In this document: in pieces, positions 24,618 to 33,407 of the stretch
How positions within the stretch are numbered: position 1 is the stretch's first letter
How the letters are laid out: the number at the start of each line of letters is the position of its first letter
Source: Acetatifactor sp.
GTDB taxonomy: Bacteria; Bacillota; Clostridia; Lachnospirales; Lachnospiraceae
DNA length: 64,000 nucleotides
Reading direction: 5' to 3'
Assembly (NCBI GenBank): GCA_016293615.1
Contig: JAEDDX010000004.1
Span: 16,636-80,635 of the forward strand
The notes under the pieces: model-generated
Told to the model about the DNA's origin: nothing
Seen by the model: the letters and a program-made list of their open reading frames with translations, nothing else
Database searches by the model: none
Made by a program: the position numbers and the translations under genes

Positions 24618-26273
24618 CTATTCTATAAGCACTCTTCTATTGCAGATTTCCAGGGAGGACTCTCTGTGTGATACTACAATGATGGTTTTGTCTTTATTGA
24701 TATTTGATATAGCGTTCTGAATCAAATTCTCCGTATGCTGATCCAGTGCACTGGTTGCCTCATCAAATACAAAGATATCTACATCCTTCAAAAATGCTCT
24801 CGCAAGAATGATTCTCTGTCGCTGACCGCCGGAAAGAAGTGTGCCTTTCTCACCAATTTCTGTATCGTATTTGTTGGGAAGTGATTCGATAAACTCCTTC
24901 ACGCAAGCTCGTTCACAGGCTTTTTCAATTTCCTCCTGTGTTGCGTCTTCCTTTCCATAAAGAAGATTTTCCCGAATAGTCGTGTTAAACAGAACACCTT
25001 CCTGCAAAATAAATCCCACCTTCTGATGCAGAACCTTCTGATTTATCTCTCGCAAATCGTGTCCGTCTATCAGGATTCTGCCGTCGGTAGGTTCCAACAC
25101 ACCGACCAGTAGATTCAACAGAGTCGATTTTCCGGCTCCGCTCTGTCCCACAATGCCGACTCTATCTCCTTTGGGAATTGTCAGGGAGAAATCCTTTAGA
25201 ATATCTACATTTCCCTCGGGATAACGGAATGTCACATTATCCACTTTAATGTCATAATTCTGAGGCTTGTAACCATTGTTCTTCGCCTCCTCATCTGTCC
25301 ATTCCAGTTCCTTCAAAACCTTGTCATAATGAACAGAATTGATCTGAAGATCCGTATCTGTATTGATGACGGTCTGAAGTGAAGAGGTCAAAATGCTGTA
25401 ATATTGAGAAAAAGCAAGCAAACTGCCGATAGTGATATTACCCTTGCAAATTAAAACTCCACCCACAAAAATCAAGAGGAATTGCATCAAAAACTCTTCC
25501 TTAATTTTCGGAATCGTAAAACGCCTCGTTACCCAAAATCGGGTATAAACACGAAACAGTTTTGAATACTTCTTACTGTATTCGTCAAAGTTTTCCTCGC
25601 ATCTTTCTTCCAGCTGCATGGCACGGATTTCCTTCCATGCATTGATGCTGGTGAATATCCAGTCCCCCCAGGCTCTGTCATTATTCCAGGTTTGCTGGTT
25701 GTTCTCCTTTGCAGCCTTGCCATTCAAATGATTAATCCAAAAACTGATGGGAATGGAAATAATCATCAAAACAGCCAGGTGCCATTCCATCACAAGCAAC
25801 ATAAAGGTAAGGGTCACCACCTGAAGCACTAACAGGAAGTAATCTATCGTCTGAATGCCGCAGAAATCACACATTTTCCCCACAGCATCATCAAAAATCA
25901 TCTTTTCGTTTCCTACATTTAAATTAGTATAGAACTGAAATTTCTGTTGGAAACGATTTCGCATAATCTTTGTACGCACAGCGACTGTTACCTTATTGTT
26001 TATGGTATAAGTACACTTGTTATTCAACAGGGCTAATACCGTACTAAGTAGTTGCGTACCGATATAAATACCGACAATCCAGACAAGACATTCCATATGC
26101 TTGCCCAGAATCGTACGCTGAATATACTGACCATACAAATAGGGCGCAATCAGTGCCATTCCAATTGACAGGGCACTAAGAAAAATTTTAATCAGAAAAA
26201 ATCCTCGCACGCCCACAGCATATTTATTCAATTCTTTTAAAACCCGAAATCGATATTGAATCTTCTTAACCAT
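24618..26273 (-). CDS. ABC exporter, membrane-ATPase half transporter (second of pair)
   Basis: A 551-residue half transporter with about six membrane segments in the first 310 residues and an ATPase domain: GQSGAGKST at 376-384, LSGGQRQR from 480, and IFVFDEATSALDQ with an intact catalytic Glu, then VVSHRESS. Its start overlaps the stop of the other half transporter (TAATG), pointing to a heterodimer. It ends CNRRVLIE, about 25-30 residues short of its partner's C-terminus; A-rich DNA follows, so the tail may have been lost. Not a peptidase-containing (C39) exporter. Substrate probably the product of the neighbouring genes. Confidence 0.9.
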   Translation of the reverse strand: MVKKIQYRFRVLKELNKYAVGVRGFFLIKIFLSALSIGMALIAPYLYGQYIQRTILGKHMECLVWIVGIYIGTQLLSTVLALLNNKCTYTINNKVTVAVRTKIMRNRFQQKFQFYTNLNVGNEKMIFDDAVGKMCDFCGIQTIDYFLLVLQVVTLTFMLLVMEWHLAVLMIISIPISFWINHLNGKAAKENNQQTWNNDRAWGDWIFTSINAWKEIRAMQLEERCEENFDEYSKKYSKLFRVYTRFWVTRRFTIPKIKEEFLMQFLLIFVGGVLICKGNITIGSLLAFSQYYSILTSSLQTVINTDTDLQINSVHYDKVLKELEWTDEEAKNNGYKPQNYDIKVDNVTFRYPEGNVDILKDFSLTIPKGDRVGIVGQSGAGKSTLLNLLVGVLEPTDGRILIDGHDLREINQKVLHQKVGFILQEGVLFNTTIRENLLYGKEDATQEEIEKACERACVKEFIESLPNKYDTEIGEKGTLLSGGQRQRIILARAFLKDVDIFVFDEATSALDQHTENLIQNAISNINKDKTIIVVSHRESSLEICNRRVLIE

Positions 26274-28045
26274 TACTCTCCCTCCCCTATAGCAAACAAT
26301 GTACGGAATTTTGCACTGTTTTTCGCCATATACTCAGGAGTACCAATCTCGACAATCCTGCCTTCTTCCATCAGAGCTATTTTCTGGCACATCATTACGG
26401 AACTTTTCCTATGTGCGATTACAATAGCGGTTCTCTCCGCAAGAATCTGCTCCCAATCACCCAGTATCTTCTCTTCCGTTGCCTGATCCAGTGATGCTGT
26501 TGCTTCATCGAAGATAATCAGTGAAGGATTTTTCAAATATACTCTGGCAATGGAAATACGTTGTTTCTGACCGCCTGACAACTGCCTTCCGTTCTTTCCC
26601 AGCATAGTATCAAATTTATCTTCCATCTCCATGATAAATTCATAAGCCCCTGCGGCTTTCACTGCATTTATCATCATTTCTTCGGTTGCATCGGGATTGC
26701 CTATCATAATATTGTCCCTGATGCTGCCGTCAAAAATGAATATTTCCTGTTGTACCACACCGATATTGCGTCTGAGATAGGAGAGCGAGTATTCTTCCAA
26801 AGCTCTGCCATTCAGAAGAACCGTTCCGCTGTTCGGGCGGTAGAATCCAATCAGCATATACGCCAACGTAGACTTTCCACAACCGGATTCACCGACAATG
26901 GCCAACTTTTCACCGGCGGAAATGTCCAAATTGAAATCACGAAGAACATCTTCCTTGCCACGATATGCGAAGGTTACATTCTTAAAGCTCACTGTTGCAT
27001 TCTGTAGCTCCCCGGATATTGTTCCCGTATCGGTTTCGGTCTCTGCCTCCAGAATTTCACTGACACGCTGTAGGATGGACATTCTGCCCTGAATTGAAAA
27101 ATAATCTCCTACAACAACCAGAATGCTCTTATTCAGTGTAGTATAATATCCAAGAACAACTGTCACTGTACCAATCGTCAGACCCTCTTTCACAGAAAGC
27201 CATGCGAGAATCACATACAGAATCATCTGCACCCATACGTTCACATTGTTGATAATATTCTGTGCCAGAATGGTTGCAATACTAGCCTTGACATCGGTTT
27301 TAATTAATTCCTGCTGATGCTCAATCAGTTTACTCTCTACTCTTGACTCTGCACTCAACAATCTTAACTCTTTATAATGACCAAATACCTCATACATCCA
27401 GTTAATATATCTTCCGTATTCCTGCTGGTTACGATTCTTCTCCTTACGAATGACCTTACCACCGGTCCAGGAAACGTAGCCTGAAATCGGCAACAGGACC
27501 ACGGTAACAACCCCCAAAAGCACACTGATTCGGAAAATCAGAAAAATACAGACAAAAATCTGAAGAATGTTGTTCACGTTATGAATGACGTTTTTGACAA
27601 CGAGCTGAACACACTCTGTCACCTTCCACTGAATTTGTTGTGACAAATCTCCGTAATTGGAATTGGACAGACCGGTAGCCGTCATATGTAATGCAATGGA
27701 ATATGTCTTTTTACGGATTCGTTCTACGATTTTGTTCCAGAAATCAGAATAGATTTCATAAATCAAATAGTTCAGAACACAACAAAACACACAGACACAG
27801 AGCAAAATCATTCCCACCTGAAGAAAACGCTCAAAATCCTGGTAATATACAACCAGATTAATCATCAATCCGATTAATATCGGAACGATAACCGACTCCA
27901 GCATGGTAATTAATCTGCCGAAATAGAATAAGAAAAAGTTAAAATGCATTTTATCATAAAAAATGCTAAAGTATTTCAGTGCAGAAAGTACTGTAAAATT
28001 GTTCTTATCTACACCTACCCTTTTGGTAGATTCTTTTTTCCCCAT
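26273..28045 (-). CDS. ABC exporter, membrane-ATPase half transporter (first of pair)
   Basis: A 590-residue half transporter with membrane segments over residues 30-330 and an ATPase domain with GESGCGKST at 385-393, LSGGQKQR from 489, LIIFDEATASLDQ and VIAHRKSS. All catalytic residues look intact. GGGGGGACATACT precedes the ATG. It overlaps the next half transporter by one base and follows a small membrane-anchored protein. The pair most resembles exporters of peptides or lipid-linked products in accessory gene clusters of gut Clostridia; this is inference. Confidence 0.92.
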   Translation of the reverse strand: MGKKESTKRVGVDKNNFTVLSALKYFSIFYDKMHFNFFLFYFGRLITMLESVIVPILIGLMINLVVYYQDFERFLQVGMILLCVCVFCCVLNYLIYEIYSDFWNKIVERIRKKTYSIALHMTATGLSNSNYGDLSQQIQWKVTECVQLVVKNVIHNVNNILQIFVCIFLIFRISVLLGVVTVVLLPISGYVSWTGGKVIRKEKNRNQQEYGRYINWMYEVFGHYKELRLLSAESRVESKLIEHQQELIKTDVKASIATILAQNIINNVNVWVQMILYVILAWLSVKEGLTIGTVTVVLGYYTTLNKSILVVVGDYFSIQGRMSILQRVSEILEAETETDTGTISGELQNATVSFKNVTFAYRGKEDVLRDFNLDISAGEKLAIVGESGCGKSTLAYMLIGFYRPNSGTVLLNGRALEEYSLSYLRRNIGVVQQEIFIFDGSIRDNIMIGNPDATEEMMINAVKAAGAYEFIMEMEDKFDTMLGKNGRQLSGGQKQRISIARVYLKNPSLIIFDEATASLDQATEEKILGDWEQILAERTAIVIAHRKSSVMMCQKIALMEEGRIVEIGTPEYMAKNSAKFRTLFAIGEGE

Positions 28046-28090
28046 AGTATGTCCCCCCGAAACCTTCTCAATTCACGTGTGTCAAAACAA

Positions 28091-28474
28091 TTACTCTGCC
28101 TTCCCTTTCAGTATGTACCCCAGCAGGGAAAGCTCCGAAATCTGAACATCTGCAAACAACTTTGCATCGTTCTCAAAATATTCTCCATCCAAAACAATTG
28201 CGTCACACGTTTGCGAATACTTATACTCCTCGATACCGGTGACATTCTCGTCACGGGCAACGTAGAGATAAATTTTAGCATTGGTCACAGGGACCTTTTC
28301 ATTGAAATAAATATATGTCTTTCCAGCTTCCTTTTCTACCGAAACATCAAAGGTTCGATACACCGGTATCTTCACACTCTGCGCAACCAGAACGAACAAT
28401 ATTAACCCCAAAGAAATAAAAGAAATATAAAAAGCAGGCATAATCATCCCTGTTTTCTTATCTTCTGACTGCAT
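28091..28474 (-). CDS. Small membrane-anchored protein, unknown, with ABC exporters
   Basis: A 127-residue protein: short charged N-terminus, one membrane segment at about residues 12-36, then about 90 outer residues rich in beta-strand pattern (RTFDVSVEKEAGKTYIYFNE). GGAGGGTGAAA precedes ATG 28474. The layout resembles the membrane anchor and one beta-barrel of HlyD-type adaptor proteins in shortened form, but no clear motif supports this. It is the gene directly before the exporter pair and may be its accessory subunit. Confidence 0.65.
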   Translation of the reverse strand: MQSEDKKTGMIMPAFYISFISLGLILFVLVAQSVKIPVYRTFDVSVEKEAGKTYIYFNEKVPVTNAKIYLYVARDENVTGIEEYKYSQTCDAIVLDGEYFENDAKLFADVQISELSLLGYILKGKAE

Positions 28475-28597
28475 TTTCACCCTCCATTAGAAAAATCTAC
28501 ATAACCCAATTTTATGTATTTTATCATGCCACGTCAATCGTCGCATGGTCTATTATTGCTATTGACTTATCATTTATTGCCAAGCATTCTTTCAAAA

Positions 28598-29266
28598 TTA
28601 TTTATTATCTATTTGAAAAATATATTTTCCTACAAATTCTGCCACACAGAAATCTTCCTCGGTGTTAATATCCACCGCCTCAAATTTACTCACAAAATGC
28701 ATGTACGGTTTTCTGCCGATACGACACCGGTATTTCTCCAGACTGTCATGAGATATCCCATACATGCCCGTTGTTTCCTCTACAACTGCGGTAATATCCT
28801 GGCTTCTGGGCAGTATTTCCGGACGATAATTAACAGGAGTATTTCCAAACCAATAGAACCCATTATTTTCAAGAGCTGTAAAGCAGGAGTCATATTCTTG
28901 CGAAGCAGTCAGTCTCTGATAACAGTCCCTGATGGTTTTCGGCTGCATATACGGTGCAGTAGCAAACAACTGGAAATAGAAAGCATAATCCGGATACTGC
29001 AGAAAATGAGACACAAGCAAATCATTTCCGTTAGCTGTATTGAGTGCCAGCTCCGGCTTTCTCTCAATCACATAAAACCCCATGCTTTTCGCATAAGAAG
29101 CCACTTCCTCACTATTCGTATCAACATAGACATCATCAAATACATCTGCTTCCTTCACATGCTCACAAATATACTGATATAATTTTTTACCGTTCAGTTC
29201 TCTCAAATTCTTTCCGGGAACCCTCTCCGAATTCGCCTTAATAGGAATAAAACATGCCGTTTTCAT
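28598..29266 (-). CDS. CMP-sugar synthetase-like (NeuA family) nucleotidyltransferase
   Basis: A 222-residue protein with the cytidylyltransferase N-terminal motif IPIKANSERVPGKNLRELNG (compare the IPARxGSKGIPxKN of NeuA), later DDVYVDTNSEEVA and FQLFATAPYMQ, and a C-terminal DINTEEDFCVAE typical of the family. These enzymes activate sialic acids or related acidic sugars as CMP derivatives. Its ATG overlaps the stop of the DUF115 gene (ATGA). No sialic acid synthase is in the window, so the sugar is unknown. Confidence 0.8.
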   Translation of the reverse strand: MKTACFIPIKANSERVPGKNLRELNGKKLYQYICEHVKEADVFDDVYVDTNSEEVASYAKSMGFYVIERKPELALNTANGNDLLVSHFLQYPDYAFYFQLFATAPYMQPKTIRDCYQRLTASQEYDSCFTALENNGFYWFGNTPVNYRPEILPRSQDITAVVEETTGMYGISHDSLEKYRCRIGRKPYMHFVSKFEAVDINTEEDFCVAEFVGKYIFQIDNK

Positions 29267-30075
29267 TTACTCTCAACCCCTTTTGTAACACACCTGTCTT
29301 GATGAATCCTCAAAAGAATTTCATCCAGATCAACTCGTTCAAATACATCCAGTTTACCTCCTCTGGTAGCATTAAAAATACGTACTCCATGTGTATCCGC
29401 ATATTGTTTTGCTTCCATAAAGCCTCTGGTCAATTTGTCCACATTCACCGCACCCGTTACAACATCGTTGTAGCTCGCAAAGTGATCCGTTACGTTTTCG
29501 TTTACTATCTCTTTTCCGTTGACCTCAATTTTCGAAAAATTATGGTCAAAACCTAATAAGTATATTTCCTCAAACCCCATGTAAAAAGCAAATTGCAACA
29601 TGGCGTAAGCTACAGAACCACTACTTGTCACATATCTACTTACATCCTCTGAAACGGCAATTTCCTTTTTAAGCGGATTTTTCCTGATGTAATACACATA
29701 ATCCTCTCTTACATCCGCCTTGCGCAGGAACCTTTCGGTATTCTTATGCATTCCCCAGAACTTGGTAGTCTGCAACTTCTTTGCCTCGGCAAAATTTTCA
29801 GGCAACAGTACCGGATCATGCATAAAATAATAAGTCGGAACACAATTCTCCCCCAATGTAAATATCTTATTGCAGGCAAATGTAATCTCACCCTGCAATT
29901 TTTCCACATCCTCTTTTGTCAGACTGGGGCCGTTTCCAATCACAAAGCATCTATCTCCCCTATGCCTTCCCTTTAGTGCAGCAAGTTCCTTCTGTCTTTT
30001 TTTATCCATTCTCTTAATTAAATCCAATCTAATAAAGCGAAGATACTTGATACATCGCTCTAATGATATCCCCAT
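29263..30075 (-). CDS. DUF115 protein, possible CMP-sugar-dependent transferase
   Basis: A 270-residue protein with RCFVIGNGPSLTKEDVEKL near residues 45-63, the start motif of DUF115 (MptE-like) proteins, a Rossmann-type fold that also resembles GT42 sialyltransferases. SGSVAYAMLQFAFYMGFEE and LLGFDHNF lie in the middle, and VRIFNATRGGKLDVFERV near the end. Start ATG 30075 with AGAGAG upstream; TTG two codons earlier is possible. It overlaps the CMP-sugar synthetase gene, which supports a role as transferase, but pterin or other chemistry cannot be excluded. First recognisable gene of the island operon. Confidence 0.7.
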   Translation of the reverse strand: MGISLERCIKYLRFIRLDLIKRMDKKRQKELAALKGRHRGDRCFVIGNGPSLTKEDVEKLQGEITFACNKIFTLGENCVPTYYFMHDPVLLPENFAEAKKLQTTKFWGMHKNTERFLRKADVREDYVYYIRKNPLKKEIAVSEDVSRYVTSSGSVAYAMLQFAFYMGFEEIYLLGFDHNFSKIEVNGKEIVNENVTDHFASYNDVVTGAVNVDKLTRGFMEAKQYADTHGVRIFNATRGGKLDVFERVDLDEILLRIHQDRCVTKGVESK

Positions 30076-30350
30076 TCGCAATTCTCTCTTATCTAATCGT
30101 ATTGTTATTTTTCAATCAATATGATTCCTATTAGAACTCTATTTTATATTCTGTCGATTCCTTCAAAAACGTTGAATATGCTTTCTTTACGTTCTGATTA
30201 GCATGTATTGTACCAGCCGATTATTCGCACATTATATACTGTAGGAAAAATTACAGCTTTCTGCAAGTTTTTTCAATAAACTCGCAAAAAAACACAAAAC
30301 TGCAGCAGGCTATATAGAAAACCGACCATTGGACTTACAGTCATCATTTT

Positions 30351-30535
30351 TTACAATAAGAGAGCGGAGAGTTCTGTATCCGTATCCTCGTGTGCATATT
30401 CCTCGAAACAGCAGACTTCTACATCCGGTTTCCGCAATGAATGAAATTATTCCTATATCGCAGTTCTTCCTTGGTACACTCTTGTTCATCCCCTATATCC
30501 AGAAGATAGTCAAACAAATGCCATGAATAGGTGGG
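30351..30535 (-). pseudogene. Frameshifted fragment of an unknown protein
   Basis: On the minus strand two frames join into a sensible protein piece: SPTYSWHLFDYLLDIGDEQE... up to HCGNR, then, after a shift near 30420, DVEVCCFEEYAHEDTDTE and a stop at 30351. The amino acid make-up is coding-like and acidic, with no stop in about 60 codons apart from the shift. I do not recognise the family. Its upstream end enters the palindrome at 30534-30565. Confidence 0.35.
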
Positions 30536-30565
30536 ACTTTCCGATAGAACTTTATCGGAAAGTCC
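30534..30565. repeat. Perfect 13-bp inverted repeat
   Basis: GGACTTTCCGATA and TATCGGAAAGTCC separated by six bases. Neither strand has a T-run after it, so it is not an ordinary terminator. It lies in the roughly 1-kb gene-poor stretch 30076-31074 of the island. Confidence 0.8.
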
Positions 30566-30722
30566 TGATTACAAGCCGAAATGTCAACAAGAATGGATAA
30601 CATTTCTTTCCTGTTCCCGCGCCACCGTACATGATGTCATTCTTCCTACGTTAAAAATCCAACTTCTTTTGATTCAGCATTGCATAACATCGTACATTCT
30701 CCTGACAATCCGGCTACCAGAC

Positions 30723-30875
30723 TTAATTAAAACGTAATCGTATTATTTTCCTACAAAATAAAAATGACCCAACGTGGTCCGCATCGTTGAGAGGCGTGTT
30801 GGGTTCTGTTAGTTTTATTATATTCCATACTCCCAAGAGCAGGCCTGTTTTCTTCACCCATGCACTCAGCCGCAT
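30723..30875 (-). CDS. Candidate small protein of 50 residues
   Basis: Starts MRLSAWVKKTGLLLGVWN, with a strong ribosome binding site (GGGAGG, seven bases before ATG), which is the main reason to list it. The product is 50 residues with a hydrophobic-amphipathic first third, a polar LTEPNTPLNDADHVG middle and a basic end. I do not recognise it. A terminator-like hairpin lies inside the frame, so the frame may be read only in part. It precedes the island operon by some 650 bases on the same strand; a peptide precursor is a possibility without proof. Confidence 0.35.
   Translation of the reverse strand: MRLSAWVKKTGLLLGVWNIIKLTEPNTPLNDADHVGSFLFCRKIIRLRFN
30755..30804 (-). terminator. Terminator-like hairpin inside the candidate small gene
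   Basis: Minus strand ACCCAAC pairs with GTTGGGT across a 24-base loop, followed by CATTTTTATTTT. The stem is short and the loop large; it could end transcription from yitT or act as an attenuator. Confidence 0.4.
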
Positions 30876-31074
30876 TTTGTTTCCTCCCGTCATTTGAATA
30901 AAGCAGTCAATCACCTTGTTTTACTTGAGCATACCAGGATGCGGGGGCCGGCAATATGGTTAACGCCATCTTAACAGCTCCCGAAAAAACATGTATCGTT
31001 CTTAAGGTGTTCTGAAACAACAGCGCATGGATCATGCGTGTTTTGTCAGGGCAGTTCTCTGACAAAGTTCTTGT

Positions 31075-31971
31075 TTACAGCACTTTCGCATGAATATTAC
31101 GATATCCTTCCCCGATGATCTCCGAAGCATTCGTGACTATCAGAAACGCTTTCGAATCCTCTTCTTTGATGATTTCCTCCGCTTTCGGGAAGAGCTGTTT
31201 TCGCATCACACACATGACGATCTGCGTGGGATTACCGTAAAACGCCCCCCTGCCCTCCAGATAGGTCGCTCCGACATCCAGCTCCTGAAGGAGTCTGGCT
31301 GTGATCTCAGGCGAATGACGGCTGATGATATACACAAGCTTTGCGCCGTCCCGTCCATACAAAACCACATCCACGAGGAAGGAATGCACCAGCACAGTCA
31401 GTCCCGCATAGAGAGCCAGCTCGATATTATGAAACAACAGGGCAGAGAGCGCCACGACGAAAGAGTCCGCTATCAGGAAACAGGTTCCGGGTCTTAGATG
31501 CGGCAGGCGCAGGCGCAGCAGCTTCACCGCGATGTCCATACCGCCCGTCGTTGCGCCGGCCTTAAAAATCAGCCCGACTCCTACCGCCATCAGCCCGCCA
31601 CCGGTCACCGCCGCAAGAAACAGATCCTGCGTCACGGCGCCAAAGGGCTCCAGAATCTGCATCGTAACAGACGATACCAGAATACAGTATATGGTCGACA
31701 GCAGGAATCTCAGGCCGAACTTCCATGCGCCGACTGCGAGGATCGGTAGATTGAGAATCAACACCCAGGCACCGGTTTCGACCGGCGTGAATCTGTTCAA
31801 AATGACCGAAACACCCGTCACTCCTCCGGGTGCCAGTGCATTCGGGTCCAGAAACAGACTGACTCCGAGGGCATAGATGACGGAAGCCGCCGTGATCGTA
31901 AGGTATTTTGTTCTTATCCTTTTTGTAATAATGCCTGTCCTTCTGCCGCTTTCCCGCTCCGTCCTCATCAT
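31075..31971 (-). CDS. YitT family membrane protein
   Basis: A 298-residue protein with about five membrane segments in the first 200 residues (VIYALGVSLFLDPNALAPGG, ATTGGMDIAVKL) and a C-terminal soluble DUF2179 domain (KLVYIISRHSPEITARLLQE, GRGAFYGNPTQIVMCVM). Substrate and function are unknown; the soluble domain is thought to bind small ligands. GAGGGAG six bases before ATG 31971 fixes the start. A hairpin (TTTGTCAG with CTGACAAA) follows the stop. It lies at the edge between the accessory island and conserved genes. Confidence 0.92.
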   Translation of the reverse strand: MMRTERESGRRTGIITKRIRTKYLTITAASVIYALGVSLFLDPNALAPGGVTGVSVILNRFTPVETGAWVLILNLPILAVGAWKFGLRFLLSTIYCILVSSVTMQILEPFGAVTQDLFLAAVTGGGLMAVGVGLIFKAGATTGGMDIAVKLLRLRLPHLRPGTCFLIADSFVVALSALLFHNIELALYAGLTVLVHSFLVDVVLYGRDGAKLVYIISRHSPEITARLLQELDVGATYLEGRGAFYGNPTQIVMCVMRKQLFPKAEEIIKEEDSKAFLIVTNASEIIGEGYRNIHAKVL

Positions 31972-32100
31972 GGATTCTCCCTCGTTTGCACATTCCTTTT
32001 GTATAGTATTCCCGGATATCGGCAGAATAACGCCGATGAATGACAGAAAGATGAAGATTTGTAAAACATGGCGAACAAAATCTGCATGATGGCAAGAATA

Positions 32101-32140
32101 CTGAAAAAAGCGGTTGCCTCTTATGGCAGCCGCTTTTCAG
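32101..32140 (-). terminator. Terminator after ilvA
   Basis: Minus strand AAAGCGGCTGCC and GGCAACCGCTTTTTT form an 11-bp stem (one mismatch) ending in a T-run, about 50 bases after the ilvA stop. Confidence 0.85.
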
Positions 32141-32183
32141 ACAGGCAGGGAAACACAAGTCCCTCTTATGATTTGATCACTGC

Positions 32184-33407
32184 TTAGATCACTGCGCGAA
32201 CCTGCTTCGGGCGGAAGCCCTCGCGCTCCAGCGCATCCATGATCTGGTTTTTATGTTCGGTTCCGAAGGCTTCCAGCGTGATGCGAAGCTCCACGGCAGC
32301 ATTTCTGTTGATGGATACAAACTGGTTGTGCTCCAGCTTGATGACATTTCCGTTCTCGGCGGCAATGACGCCTGCCACTCTCTGCAGCTCACCCGGCTTG
32401 TCGGGAAGCAGCACGGAAACCGTAAAGATACGGTCTCTCAGAATCAATCCCTGCTGCACCACGGAAGACATGGTGATGACATCCATGTTTCCTCCGCTTA
32501 AAATAGCAACGATCTTCTTGCCGGTTACATTCAGGCTCTTTAATGCCGCAACCGTCAAAAGGCCGGAGTTCTCAACCACCATCTTGTGGTTTTCCACCAT
32601 ATCCAGGAAGGCTCCGACCAGGTCTTTGTCCTCGACCGTAATGATATCGTCCAGATTCTGCTGAAGATAAGAAAACAGCTTCGTTCCGGGCGTTTTTACT
32701 GCGGTACCGTCAGCGATGGTGTTGACGCCGGGGAGCGTTACGACCTTGCCTGCTTTTAAGGATTCCTGCATGCAGTTTGCACCGGCAGGCTCCACGCCGA
32801 TCACCTTAATCTTGGGATTTAGGAGTTTTGCCAGGGTCGAAACACCGGTAGCCAGTCCGCCGCCTCCGATCGGGACCAGAATATAGTCGACCAGGGGAAG
32901 CTCCTTGATGATCTCCATGGCGATGGTTCCCTGACCGGTCGCAACCGCCAGATCATCAAACGGATGAATAAAGGTATAGCCGAACTGTTCGGCAAGCTCA
33001 TACGCTTTCGCACAGGCCTCGTCATATACATCTCCGTAGAGGACCACCTCGGCGCCGTAACTCTTGGTCCGATTGACCTTAATCAAAGGCGTGGTGGTGG
33101 GCATGACGATCGTCGCCTTCGCCCCGTAACACTTGGCGGCGTAGGCAACACCCTGGGCGTGATTGCCTGCGGACGCGGTGATCAGTCCCTTGCTTCTCTC
33201 TTCATCGGTCAGGGTGCTCATCTTGTAATAGGCACCTCTTACCTTATAAGCACCGGTAAACTGCATGTTCTCAGGCTTTAAAAAAACCTTGTTGCCGGTC
33301 TGCGCGCTCAGAAAGTCACTGTAGATGAGCTTAGTTTCCAGCGTGACCTTCTTCACGGTCTCAGAGGCTTCCTCAAACCGGTCCAATGTCAGCATCTCTG
33401 TTTCCAT
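32184..33407 (-). CDS. ilvA: Threonine ammonia-lyase (threonine dehydratase) with ACT domain
   Basis: PLP enzyme turning threonine into 2-oxobutanoate and ammonia, feeding isoleucine or propionate. The PLP lysine lies in FTGAYKVRGAYYKM near residue 54, with TASAGNHAQGVAYAA and the phosphate-binding PIGGGGLATG. The 407-residue length and a single ACT domain (from about residue 330, VSVLLPDKPGELQRVAGVIA) fit the short type common in Clostridia, which may be a catabolic enzyme. It overlaps ftsY by one base (TAATG), an unusual partner, and so is likely translated with it. Confidence 0.92.
   Translation of the reverse strand: METEMLTLDRFEEASETVKKVTLETKLIYSDFLSAQTGNKVFLKPENMQFTGAYKVRGAYYKMSTLTDEERSKGLITASAGNHAQGVAYAAKCYGAKATIVMPTTTPLIKVNRTKSYGAEVVLYGDVYDEACAKAYELAEQFGYTFIHPFDDLAVATGQGTIAMEIIKELPLVDYILVPIGGGGLATGVSTLAKLLNPKIKVIGVEPAGANCMQESLKAGKVVTLPGVNTIADGTAVKTPGTKLFSYLQQNLDDIITVEDKDLVGAFLDMVENHKMVVENSGLLTVAALKSLNVTGKKIVAILSGGNMDVITMSSVVQQGLILRDRIFTVSVLLPDKPGELQRVAGVIAAENGNVIKLEHNQFVSINRNAAVELRITLEAFGTEHKNQIMDALEREGFRPKQVRAVI

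Noticed and set aside
30329..30737. Two plus-strand frames of 65 and 68 codons in the island gap
   Set aside because: Neither has a ribosome binding site, and the minus strand gives a more coding-like, though frameshifted, reading over the same DNA.
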